A stretch of DNA of 64,000 bases from Brachionus plicatilis (taxonomy: Eukaryota; Rotifera; Eurotatoria; Ploima; Brachionidae): positions 704,791 to 768,790 of the forward strand of contig QEOQ01000573.1 in NCBI GenBank assembly GCA_010279815.1, in the 5' to 3' direction. Of the stretch, positions 32,468 through 43,601 are shown in pieces. How positions within the stretch are numbered: position 1 is the first letter of the stretch; each line of letters starts with the position of its first letter. A program made the position numbers and the translations under genes. The notes under the pieces are model-generated. The model ran no database searches. It was not told the origin of the DNA and worked only from the letters and a program-made list of their open reading frames with translations.

Positions 32468-33607
32468 TTAGAATTTTACGTCGCCTAGTTTTGAAAATTT
32501 AATCCAAGTCAAATTTTTCCATGGTGAATAATAACTGGATTGATTATTGTGTGTTACTTTTCGATGCTTGTGTTTTTCGGGATAAACATACAGTTCTTTG
32601 AAAGGATCAGGCCTATTTAAAAGCGCCAAAAGTCCATACCCGGAATGACTAATAACTCCAATGTCACAATTTTGCATAATATGAAAATCGAATATGACAG
32701 ATTCTAATCCTTTACACTCTTTGTCGTTCTGCTTATCAATGTGAAAACTAGAATTTTCATTGTAAATTACTTCATTTTTGTGAAAATAGCTTTTAGCCTC
32801 CTCTTTTATTGGCTCATAATCACTTGTGACAAAAATTTTGTATTTACCAGAGTCATCAGAATTTAAAAATTTTTTATCAATAAATCGCCAAAATTCTTTT
32901 CGATTGTGATAGTCCATTCTTCGATGTGAATCTGGTACACCAGTTCTTAATTGTACACAGATTAGTTTAGTTCTAAGATTTGGCTTAAGGCGTCTGAGAT
33001 ACCATTCATATTTTTTTTGGGACTCTTTATTCAATTTAAAGAGCTGATTATACCATTTATGGATTGAATGGACAATATGAAATTGGCTTACTTTGTAGCC
33101 CAAGCTCTCTATTTTTTGCTTTAAGTTTTTATTCTCTCGAAGAACATTTGCAAATTGAATTTGCGCTCTAACTTTAATTAGCGGAGTATCTTCGCTGTTT
33201 GTAAACAGTGAAATGTCATTCCTAAAGATATCAAAAAAAGAAATATTCCATCTAATATCTATTTGTTTACTTTTAACTTTTAGAGGAACTTGTTCATGAT
33301 CCCAATTTATTTCATTTGGCTCCAAAATTCTTCTTAAATCACAATCTCTGGTCATTTTAATGGTAAACTTTCGGTCAATAATCATTGAGATGGCATATGT
33401 TGATAAAATTCCTTTCAATCGATCACCCCATCCTCCACAATGATGCCATGATGTTGAACATTCAAATTGAATAAATTTATTGGAAATCTTAGCAGCCAAA
33501 ACAGGAAATTTCAGTAGTCCACTTTGAAAATAAAAAATACTAACAAAAATAAATAGTAAAAAGACGAAAAAAATTTTTTTCTTTTGAAGAAAATAATCGA
33601 AATTCAT
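32468..33607 (-). CDS. Fucosyltransferase-like type II membrane glycosyltransferase
   Basis: 379 codons, single exon, ATG at 33607. A short cytosolic tail (KKK before the helix) and one hydrophobic helix (about 12-29) give the type II layout of Golgi glycosyltransferases. The lumenal part begins with CSTSWHHCGGWGDRLKGI (GGxGDRxxG, 58-67), the donor-side loop of the GT-B fucosyltransferase superfamily (O-FucT, plant FUT1 and FUT8-like). Next come CVQLRTG (217-223, at the usual HxRxGD position), VTSD (260-263) and DFHIMQNCDIGVISHSGYG (307-325), equivalent to the C-terminal D-x-------S-x-S-x-(F/Y)-G block. Several Cys could form disulfides. GDP-fucose transfer is the most likely activity, but the Arg-Thr-Gly variant differs from the classical HxRxGD, so donor and acceptor are uncertain. 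Confidence 0.75.
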   Translation of the reverse strand: MNFDYFLQKKKIFFVFLLFIFVSIFYFQSGLLKFPVLAAKISNKFIQFECSTSWHHCGGWGDRLKGILSTYAISMIIDRKFTIKMTRDCDLRRILEPNEINWDHEQVPLKVKSKQIDIRWNISFFDIFRNDISLFTNSEDTPLIKVRAQIQFANVLRENKNLKQKIESLGYKVSQFHIVHSIHKWYNQLFKLNKESQKKYEWYLRRLKPNLRTKLICVQLRTGVPDSHRRMDYHNRKEFWRFIDKKFLNSDDSGKYKIFVTSDYEPIKEEAKSYFHKNEVIYNENSSFHIDKQNDKECKGLESVIFDFHIMQNCDIGVISHSGYGLLALLNRPDPFKELYVYPEKHKHRKVTHNNQSSYYSPWKNLTWIKFSKLGDVKF

Positions 33608-34599
33608 GATTCAGAAAAAAAAATTTTGTACTTGTAAATAATATCAAGCTAAATTTACATCGAAATACTAAATAAGAGACTATCTAAATTAAAAAATATT
33701 TTAATAATAATATTTAATATTTATATTTTCTTAAACAAACAACTGTATTTTTTTAAAATGTTATTCAAATCACCTTTTTAAATCATATTTTAGTTTAAAA
33801 AATATCTTTAACGCTAAAGCTATATATTGGTAATTTTTAATTTAAAAATTTTAAATATTCGATGAAATTTTTATTTTTGTACTCTTTATTGAAAATTCAA
33901 AATGCCCAAAAACTAAAAACATCAAATTAAATTTTTTCATTTATTAAATAAATTTTCTTTTTATAGTCTTTTTGTGGCAAAGTATCAATTTTCAATTTGT
34001 TCTTTTTGCTCAAAAATTCCAAATTTCAAATTTAATTAGAGCAACATAGCGAAAATTTCTCCAAATATTTTTAAAATAAAATATATCTCAAATATCGCAA
34101 ATTTTCAATGCATTTTCAAAATTGTATTGAAAACATTTACAAAACAAAAAAGAAAATACCAAAATTGTTTAATTTTCAATTTGCTCTTTTTGCTCAAAAA
34201 TTTCAAAGGCGAAATTTTATTACATTGTAATTTACAAAGTCTTTTATCTTTTAAAACTTTCAAAGGATACTGGGAAATTTGGACAAAAATCCAAATTTTT
34301 AATTATATGATATCTTTTTAAAGATTTCGACGAGCTGAAACAAAAAATGTCAAAAATTTTGAAATCGGACCATCCTGTTGATTAAAGCAAAAACCTAATT
34401 TTGTAATAAAATAAAATGGGAAGAGTAAAGAGTATTGTAATTTTAAATTAAGATAAATTATTTTTCTTTAATTTTATTTTTCAAAGTTTAAGTTGTAGAG
34501 ATAAAAATGGAACCTACAAAGGATTAATAAATATATTTAAAGAATTAGGGTTATGAGAATTTTAAAAACTAATGCTAAAAAAAACAATGATCAAGTAGA
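33608..34599. other. AT-rich noncoding region
   Basis: Upstream of the glycosyltransferase-like gene. No other feature is supported. Confidence 0.5.
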
Positions 34600-34637
34600 G
34601 TAAGTAGAGTCTAAAGCTTGCTTTAGACTCTACTTAC
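34600..34637. repeat. Perfect 17-bp hairpin
   Basis: GTAAGTAGAGTCTAAAG (34600-34616), loop CTTG, then the exact complement CTTTAGACTCTACTTAC (34621-34637). It is too short and unflanked to assign to a known transposon. Confidence 0.9.
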
Positions 34638-35647
34638 GACGGATTTAGGCTTTTTGAAGAAAAAAAACTAAACGCTTAACTTTGAAATAGATTTTGGTCG
34701 GCTTTAGATATGTATTCCAGTGGTTCAAGTTACCAAGAAGTTTTAACTGAATTATTCGGGGCAAAATCAAGTAGTAACACTCAATTTCATAAAAAAAATA
34801 AAAATTTAAATACCAAATTAAATGCTGAAACTTGGTTAAATTATTTTCAATAAAAAATCTCATTAATTTTTAATAAATTTTTTAAATATTAAAAATACGT
34901 TTTAGTTTTTGATGTTTTATTTCTGAATTATGAACCAAATCGATTGAAAAAAAAGCTACCTTTAATTTTAAATAGGTCTAGGTGCAAAATAAAGAAAAAT
35001 TAGGGTTCCGTATTATTATAACCTATTCGGAATAGATTTTAAAGACAAAAATTACAAAATTTATTTTTTTTCTTTTTTAGTTTAAAAAATACTCAAAAAA
35101 CTAACTGCAGAAATACAGATTTGTGTTTCTAGAAAAAAAAATCTAATTTTTCAGAAGTACCCAAAAAAAAATTTTTGATCCATGTAAATCCAAAATACTA
35201 GTAAAAGTACTAAAATTAAGAAGGCCCTTTAATATTGAAAAAAAGTGAACCCATAGATTATTTTTTGACAAATTTGAATTTAAACAAGACACATATTCTC
35301 TACAAAAATAACTCAAATAAGAGAAAATTTTTGACTGAAATACAAGCAAGTTTCTTCTATTTGTGGTTACTTCTATTTGAAGAAATTCGGTAGGCATAAA
35401 AGAAAAAAAACCTTGTATCTAAAATTTAAACATCATCAAAAAAAATTCAAAAGAAAATCTAAAAAAATGAAAACATAAACTTTTGTTATTTTAATTTTTC
35501 ATTTTATTCCTAAATTAAAGTTAAAAAATAACGCCTCGTTAATCCCAATTGTAAAGCTCTGCTTCCCTATCTTACTATTATTATTGAAGAAAATTTCAAA
35601 AAATAAAAAGAAAAACTAGCTCAAATCTTTTGTCTTCGAGGAATAAC
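34638..35647. other. AT-rich noncoding region
   Basis: Short ORFs at 34645-34863 and 35143-35397 have random-looking, F/L/K/N-rich translations and are not called. Confidence 0.5.
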
Positions 35648-35783
35648 TGGCATTGTGAATTTTGGACAAAGAACTAAAAAAAAAAATTTTAAAATGAAAT
35701 AACTTTTATACTATGAGTCTAAAAATTGTTCTATAAAATGTATCAGCTGATACAAACTTTGTACCACTCAAATTAAGTCTCAG
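35648..35783 (+). repeat. MITE-like element with GGCATTGTGAA end, partial copy 2
   Basis: Starts GGCATTGTGAATTTTGG and matches the complement of 13850-13980 through TATGAGTCTAAAAATTG, ATGTATCAGCTGATAC and ACTTTGTACCACTCAAATT. The other terminal repeat is not seen, so this copy looks truncated or diverged. Confidence 0.75.
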
Positions 35784-35835
35784 CAAAAAATCTACAGAAT
35801 CTACTAATTTGTCATTAATATTAATTCTCTTTGAC

Positions 35836-35942
35836 AAATTTTTGGTCAATGAGATATCACGTTAGAATGAAAGCTAAGGGTCAAAAACATAAGATAAAAG
35901 TATCGGGAGGATGAAAAATTTATTTTTAAAAAAGTTAAGATC
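35836..35942 (+). repeat. Dispersed repeat, second copy of 29272-29385
   Basis: Matches the complement of 29272-29385 with only scattered differences. Non-coding. Confidence 0.75.
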
Positions 35943-36042
35943 TATAGTGCAGTGAACTCTGCTGTATTTTATGAAAAAATAAAATAAAAATGAAAGGTTT
36001 AAAGGTTAATTAAAGAGATAAATAAAACAAAAAGGTTGACGG

Positions 36043-36557
36043 GCAGACGATGAATCTGAAGTAGACTGTGATGATGACATTGATGACCAAGTTGAATGTT
36101 GAAGTGACCAAGAAGATGCTTTGGGAAATCTACAAATGAGGATAAAAACTTCAAAAGTTGGTGCTATTTGGACTTTGTTAAATGACGGCGAAGAAACAAG
36201 TGTTAGAAAAAGAATTAATTTTCATGAAAAAACTGGCCCTCCTAGTTATGCTGCTTCAAGAGCTGATGGCACTTGTTTGTCAGCATTTTTAGCAATTTTT
36301 GATTTGACCATAGTCAAAATGGTACTCGAATGTACCAATGTTTTTGCTAAGTCTGTTGACTCTCAATGTTCATTTAGGAAAGAAGAGATACTAACCTTCA
36401 TTGGTGTTTTGCTATTTTTTTTTCGATTTGAATGCTAACTCAACCCCATAAAAAAAATTGTCAGATAAGGCTTTGTAATCAAAATAAAACAAATACTACC
36501 TGTGTATCATGTAAAAAATTTGTTCCGGAACATGTTTTATTGAACAACAAACAATAG
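36043..36557 (+). pseudogene. piggyBac-type transposase relic with central deletion
   Basis: The first part (36043-36438) is open except for an in-frame TGA at 36100-36102. An acidic leader (DDESEVDCDDDIDD) is followed by GPPSYAA, then LECTNVFAKSV and EEILTFIGVLL. The last two are the TN-Y/F-A and EE-L-F-G-L-L blocks before the DDE domain of piggyBac transposases. A second frame (36435-36557) then gives CQIRLC-----TNTTCVSCKKFVPEH, the C-terminal Cys/His zinc-binding tail of the same family. The whole catalytic DDD core between them is missing, so the copy is dead. TTAA target sites could not be placed with confidence. Confidence 0.72.
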
Positions 36558-37091
36558 CTTTATGTGAAAAATCTTTTGATAATGGGAAAAAATTATAAAC
36601 TAAACTTTTTTTCTTAATTTACTTTTTTTCAATTTTATTTTAAATTTAATTATGTTTAAAATTCGAATCATATGACTTAAGTAAAAAAAAAATTAATTTG
36701 GCATTTCTAGTATTAAAAAAATAAAATTCCCAAAAAAAATTACAACCTAGCAAAACAAGTTGTGTTGGACAATTTTTAACTTAAAATATTTTTTTCCAAA
36801 AAGACAAAAAGTTCATTATTAATAAAATTGGATTTAATTTTTAATTTAGTTGATTAAAAAAAGAAATTAAATACATCAATTTTTTTTTAATTTTTAATTT
36901 TAATTTTCTTAAAAAGGAAATATTTTTGTTCAATTTTTTCTGAATTACAGAATCCCCTTTTTTCCCATATATTTAAATTGACTTAATAGACTTAATAACT
37001 GTAGAGTGAATTTATTTTTTATTAACAAATTTATTAACAATTAAAAAAAATTTTAAATAAATAATAAAATATGTGTTGTTTAAAATAATGA
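36558..37091. other. AT-rich noncoding gap
   Basis: Nothing recognised apart from the downstream flank of the minus-strand C1-THF synthase gene. Confidence 0.5.
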
Positions 37092-37097
37092 TTTATT
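37092..37097 (-). terminator. Candidate poly(A) signal of the C1-THF synthase gene
   Basis: AATAAA on the minus strand about 40 bp after the stop codon. Confidence 0.45.
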
Positions 37098-37136
37098 AAA
37101 ATTATCTAACTAATTTTAGCTAAAATCTTTTAAATT

Positions 37137-40100
37137 CTATGAAAGTCCAAAAATTTCTTCACTTTCAGGATCAATATCCATATCATAAAAACAAGGTCTG
37201 GTCGGTAATCCGGGTATAGTAGTTATCTAAAATTTTTTTTTATTTTAAATCAATTTTCAAATTAATTCAAACTTAACTTACAGTTCCAACAAGTGGATAA
37301 ATGAAACCGGCACCAATGCTTGCTCTAACATCACGAATTGGTAAAATAAAGCCTTCAGGCGCTCCTTTCAGATCAGCGTTGTCCGAAAATGAATACTGTG
37401 TTTTTGACATGCAAATTGGAAGATCATTAAAACCCTAAATAATTAAAAAATATTTTTGAATCAAATTTGAGAAGATTTTAATCACTTGTTTTTTCAATGT
37501 ATCTATTTTTTTTTGTGCTGATTCTGAAATTTCAATATCTTTAGCGTGATATATTTCCTGGGCTATTTTCCTAATTTTATCTTCTATAGACAAATCCAAA
37601 TCGTAGAGAAATTTTAAATTGCTTTGTTGTTTAGAAGCACGCAGCACGGCATTAGCTAGTTCTACGCCACCTTCTCCTCCTTTTTCCCAATTTTCGCACA
37701 AAACAGCATCAAATGCTCCATTTTGCTTACTTATCTCCAACACCAGATCAATTTCTTTTTGACTGTCCTTGCTGAATTTATTCAAAGCTACCACAACTGG
37801 GATGCCAAACTTATTGGAATTTTCAATGTGCCGGATCAAATTTGAACACCCTGTCCTAACTAGATCTAAATTTTCGTTGCAGTACTCGGCTGGAATTGGA
37901 GTACCGGGCTCAACCTTGGGACCTCCTCCATGCAGTTTCAAAGCTCGAATGGTCGCCACTAAAACCACACAATTAGGAACTAAATTAGAATTTCTACATT
38001 TTATGTTGAAAAATTTTTCCATTCCAATATCAGCTCCGAAGCCTGCTTCAGTAATTACAAAACCATCTTTGCCTACGAGTTTGAGACCAATTTTATCAGC
38101 TATAATTGATGAATTTCCATGAGCTATTTAAAGAGTTATTTAAAAAATTAGTCAGTTTAAAATGGTGATTTGACACTAGAGTAGATTTTCATTTGGCATC
38201 ATTTTTCTTTTAAAATTTTTATATTTTTTTCTTAATGGGGTCCATATCTAATGGTAGAAATACACAGTGGCAAAAAAAGCTGTTCGACCCTCTAAAATTG
38301 TTTTTCAAATGGGGTGGACCGCCTTAAAAATTGAAATAAAAGGCAATAATTCATTTTTTATTAGAAAATAAGATTTCAAAATTTAAAAATGTGAAAAATT
38401 TTAATTTTAAATAATAAGTCACAATAATATTTTTCTTTATGGCTTAAAATATTAGTAAATTTTTTTTTTTTATTAACAAATATCCTTTTTTAAATCAGAA
38501 CTTATAATCTGCTTACTTATTTAAGTTAAATAAGTTTTCAATTTTTAATAATAATAATTCAAGAAGATTCTGTTAAAATTTTACAGTGAAAAAGTTTGAT
38601 TTTTTTATTCTCTATTTAGATATGAACTGTAATAGAATCCGTTAAGATTATTATTTTGAGAGAAATTGTATCAGAACCATTCTAGAGAACTTAGTAGGCT
38701 CAATGCAAAAAAAAATTAATGGTTGTTTGAAAAATAAAGGCGGTTCAAATCGCTATTAAATCGCTATTAATTATTTAAGTCGTTTCTTAACTTTTTTTTA
38801 AAAATTTTTTAAAACTTATTTAATATGTTTTTATTAACATTTAATTTTAGACTAAATTGTATTTCCTATGTTCTGTTTTATTTTTAAAAGATTAAAGAGA
38901 GATTTTTTTGTTTTTTAAAAAGTTTTTTTAAAGATTTTTATTTTATGAAAAATAGTTCTTTTAATAAAGATAATTAAAAATCCCTAATCCGTTTCTTAAC
39001 TTTTTCAGAATATTGTATAATATTTTACAAACTATTGACAATTTTTATTTTATTATAAAATAAAATGAAAAAATTTTGGCAAAATTAAAGATTGTGTTTT
39101 TGATTATAAAAAAAGTAAGCAAATTGTCAATTTATTATTTAAAAAAAATATTGTTGTCATAATTATTTAGGGAATTTGATTGAATTAAATTATTAATATG
39201 TTGTAATATTAATAGAACGCATATCTCTAAGTTTCTTTATTCCCAAAATTAAATTTGTATTAATTGATAACTTAAATGAAGAAAACTTCTAATAGGAAAA
39301 TTGAAAATTTTCTCAAATTTATTAAATTTTTTTATTAATTTAATATTTTAAAGATACTCTATCAAAGTCAAGTTTAAATTATATAGGAATTAGTTTTTAT
39401 AGGAGATGATTATTTTGTTTCGAAACAATGTGTCTCAGATTTTGAAGACTTGACTAGTTTCAGCAACAGAGTGAAATAAGTGAAGGAGAATTTGTAAGAT
39501 GGTTATTTTAATAATTTTCTTGCTTTCTGTTCGAATATCTAGTTAAATTCAAACCAAGTATAAGGTAAGAAATCATTCAAAAAAACATCGTAATTAATTT
39601 TTATTATCTTTTTTTTTTCTTTTAACTAATATTAAAAGTCTAATCTTCTATTTTTAAATAAAATTATCATTTATCAACAAAAAAAATTATTAATGTAACG
39701 CCTTAATTCAGCTCCTAAAATAAATTCTAAAAAATTCACATATATTAAAGAGTATGGAAATTACATTAAAGAGTATTTTTAGAACCTTGTTTAAAATTTT
39801 TCATAGAATAATCTTCATAGATTATTATTATTAATTATCAACAAAAAACAAAAAAAAATATTATTAATCTTACATATTTTCTCATGTTATATAATGCCAC
39901 TATTACATGGTGAAATAGTTCTTGTTTCACCTACTAAAACTCTGAATTTTTGAATTTTTTTTTTTTTATAATTTAGTGACTTATCTCACCATGCTTATCC
40001 GAGCGGCAAAAATCCCCTTATCAGCCTGCTTGGTCAAAATTATTGCTTAGAAAAATTTAAATGTATAAAACGATACAATTAACAAAAAAAAATAAAAAAA

Positions 40101-43100
40101 ATAAAAAGAAAAGCGTTGAAAAATAAGTGCTCATCTAGTTGATTCTTTAATAAAAGAATTTGGGATGTGATGCAATATTTTGTAAGTAGTTCATTCATTC
40201 GTTCTCTAAACTTCAAAGAACTTGAGTTTTTACAATTTTTTTATAAAATACCTGATTTATTATACATTCCATTTGGCAGATCTGAAAAAAAGTAAATAGA
40301 TACTAAACTTTTTTAAGCAAGTAAAAAAATTAAAATTTTAGTCATTTTAAAACAACAACTTGGAACAACTTGTAGATTTTACTTTTTTTATTTTATTTTT
40401 TGTTTCTCTTAAAAAAAGGGAATCCTGTAAAAACAACACCCATCAAAAAAGCGAAAAAAAAGCACCCTGTGTAAATCGCAATAAATATTATAAAATACCT
40501 TTTTTTTTTGATATATTTATTTCTAACAACCTCAATTTTAATAAATATCAATTTTTATATTAAAAAAATATTGTTATTATATAAAATTTTCAAGTTTAAA
40601 AATAATTTGTACATAACACTTTAAAACACCCTGCAACACCCTTTTGATTCTGATAGAGGAGAAAAAGTTCTGCTTGGCAAATTATTTTTCAAAAGGTTTG
40701 GGCATGTGAAAATACTATAAAAACCGCTAAAACAGGTTTAGACCGGATTTTTTAAAACACCCTGAATATTTCTTTTATAAAAAGATTTTTCAGTGAAAGA
40801 AACAACTTTTTTAGGGTTTCTGGGGTCAAGGAATACGATTTTGAGTACGGTTTAACAAAATAATAACAATATATAATAACAATATTTTTTTAATATAAAA
40901 ATTGATATTTATTAAAATTGAGGTTGTTAGAAATAAATATATCAAAAAAAAAAGGTATTTTATAATATTTATTGCGATTTACACAGGGTGCTTTTTTTTC
41001 GCTTTTTTGATGGGTGCTGTTTTTACAGGATACCTAAAAAAAGTGTCCAAAATCAGGTATTTTAAAAAAAATTTAAAAAAATAAAGTTTTTTGAAGTTTT
41101 TAATTTATAATGAGTATAAGCATTTGTCTAACTTTAAAAAAAAAAGACAATTGAAAATTTGAAAAAAATTAATAAAATTTTTTGGACTTTTCTTTACGGG
41201 AAATTCTATTTCTTTCTTAAATTCTTCTAAGGCTCGGGTATCTTTTGTTACTCTACTTTTTCACAATGGCCTTCTATAGATAAAAATTAAAAGTGTCTAG
41301 ATCTGGTGATTCTTAATTCTCAAAATCTATTAAATAATTGTTCAAAACTTGGTTAAATTCGGTCAACAGGAACACATATTTTTTTACTTATAAAAATTTT
41401 GAACATTCTTTTTTGAATACTCGTTATTACAAATATTATTCTAAAATTCATTATATAGGAAAAATTGTACTGTTACTTAAGTGTCAAATCAGTACAATGG
41501 ATACTAAAATAAGCCTACCAATGTTAGCAAATGGTCCTGCATGAACCAATACTGGAGTAGCCTCCAATGTTTGCATTAGAGTGGGTTTAATTGTGTCCTT
41601 TAACAAAATTCCTAGTGCACCGGTTATTCCCAGATCATCGGCAGTAATTGGTTCACCATCAATACTATCAGCTACCACTATTCTTCCCAAACGGGTCAAA
41701 AAGTCTGCCATGCTATCAGTTAAGGCCAAAATGGCCATTATCTCAGAGGCAACTGTGATATCGAATTGGGTCTGACGGGTCATATTTTTTTCAGTGTTTG
41801 CTTGACCCACAGTTATTCGTCTCAAAAATCTGTCCTTTTAAAATTTAAAAAAAAAATTTAAAATTAAAATAAATTTTTTTTTAAAAAAATAAAGTACATT
41901 GGTGTCCAAAACTCGGTTCCATGTAATTGTAGCCGGATCAATATTCAATCTAGAAAATTTTCTCATCTCATCTTCGGTCAACTCATCGGGATTTGTTTTG
42001 TCAATTTTCAATTTTTTCAGTCGTCTAAGCTGAATGGTACAAAATTCTCTTTTTCCATTTTTCAATGGAACCAGACGATTGTACAAAGCTTTGTCAGTCT
42101 GGGTCTTTTCATGAAACATCCTGGTCTCAATCTGTGCGGCCAGTAAATTATTTGCTGCCGTAATCGCGTGAATGTCGCCAGTCAGATGCAAATTAAATTC
42201 TTCCATTGGAATAACCTGAGAATAGCCACCTCCTGCTGCACCTCCTTTTATTCCAAACGTAGGACCCTGACTGGGCTGTCTCAGACAACCGATTGTGTTC
42301 TTTTTGAGATGAGCGCCCAACGCTTGACACAAGCCCACAGTTGTTGTTGATTTTCCTTCGCCTAAAGGCGTCGGGTTTATTCCCGTGACCACCACATAAC
42401 TTCCATTCTGCCTGTTTCCAATTCTGTCCAGCACAGAAAGACAAATTTTGGCCTTTTTTTTTCCATACAGCTCAAATTCACTGTCCAACAGCCTTATTTC
42501 ATCAGCAATCACTGAAATATCCTTGGGTCTTTGTGACTTGGCAATCTTTATGTCTTCGGGAACTGGTTCAACCCGGACTAGTGGGCTATAGCCACACTTC
42601 CATTGAGCATCCACTTCATAGTTCATGTAATATCTTTTAGCTGATTCCAGCGTGTTCTGGAGTAACATGGTTACTGTCATTGGGCCCACACCACCAGGTA
42701 CAGGAGTGATAAACTTGGCCATCTTGGACACATCTTCAAAGTCAACATCGCCACAAATTTTATTCTTTTCGCCACTCTGGACAGAATTTATGCCACAGTC
42801 TACAACAACAGCGCCCGGTTTGACCCAATCGGACTTGACAAATTTCGGCTTGCCAATACCCACAACCAAAATGTCAGCAGAGCGACAAATTGTTGGCAAG
42901 TCGACAGTCTTAGAGTGGCAAATGGTGACAGTACAGTCATTTAGTTTGAGAAGATTGGCCATCGGTGAACCGACCAATTTGCTTCTGCCAACAACAACAG
43001 CATTCTTTCCTTTTAAATCAACACCAGTTGACTTAATGAGCTCTAGACAGCCTTTAGGGGTGCATGGCACAAATGCCTCATCTACTTGGCCATGCAAAAT

Positions 43101-43601
43101 TTTGCCAGCATTTGCGTAATGTAATCCGTCTACATCCTTGTTAGGACTGACTGTATTAACTATCAAATCTGAGTCTATGGAGTTTTCAGAATCAAATGGG
43201 AGTTGAACTATGATGCCATGAATTTTTGGGTCCGAGTTGAGTTTATTAATTTCATCAATTAGAATTGATTCGTTTACAGAACGATCGAATTTTAGATGTT
43301 TTGCATTGATTCCGACATCTCCTGCAGTTCTTAGTTTGTTCCTTATGTAAATGTTGGAGTCGGCTCGGTCCCCTACCTGAAATTTTTTTTATATATTTTA
43401 AATAAATTATATGTTTTGGTTGAAATTTATTTTATATTTTAAATAAAATTTTTTTTTAAATGATAATTTTATTTTTGTTACCTGGACAATTGCTAAACCA
43501 ACTTGGAAATTAGCATTGTTCGCCTTGAATTCGCCAAGTTCTTGTCGAATTTTGGCCAAAAATGACTTGGATAATGATTTTCCATCAATTAAAATTGCCA
43601 T
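37137..43601 (-). CDS. MTHFD1: Trifunctional C1-tetrahydrofolate synthase, cytosolic type
   Basis: Six exons on the minus strand: 43482-43601, 41898-43376, 41519-41834, 37486-38123, 37282-37434 and 37137-37226. All have GT-AG borders and matching phases, giving 931 residues (human MTHFD1 has 935). The N-terminal methylene-THF dehydrogenase/cyclohydrolase has the Y50-xxx-K54 active-site pair (YIRNK), KDVDG, the NADP-binding [11 protein letters not shown] (168-178) and PGGVGPMT (267-274). The 10-formyl-THF synthetase follows with its P-loop [10 protein letters not shown] (376-385), [15 protein letters not shown] and HGGGP. Together these activities interconvert one-carbon folates for purine and thymidylate synthesis in the cytosol. 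The N-terminus starts directly at [14 protein letters not shown] with no mitochondrial presequence; an upstream in-frame alternative start at 43637 has no ATG. Four introns are 51-105 bp, but the third is 3.4 kb and carries a foldback repeat. Confidence 0.97.
38124..41518 (-). other. Long third intron of the C1-THF synthase gene
   Basis: Splits the codon for Ala in NIAHGNSS (phase 1), between donor ATTG|GTAGGC and acceptor AAATAG|CTCATGG. It is over 30 times longer than the other introns of the gene. AT-rich, no ORF worth calling; the foldback at 40245-41063 accounts for about a quarter of it. Confidence 0.85.
40245..41063. repeat. Foldback repeat inside the C1-THF synthase intron
   Basis: Inner arms of about 175 bp (40409-40583 and 40867-41043) are near-perfect inverted copies. 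Shared blocks include AACACCCATCAAAAAAGCGA, AAGCACCCTGTGTAAATCGC and AACAACCTCAATTTTAATAA. Outer 14-bp ends AAAATACCTGATTT / AAATCAGGTATTTT lie at 40245-40258 and 41050-41063. The loop holds further ACACCCTG motifs. Small ORFs on each arm are mirror-image by-products. Confidence 0.87.

Noticed and set aside
40360..41084. Two plus-strand ORFs in the C1-THF synthase intron
   Set aside because: Each lies on one arm of the foldback; their apparent similarity is the inverted repeat read on opposite strands.
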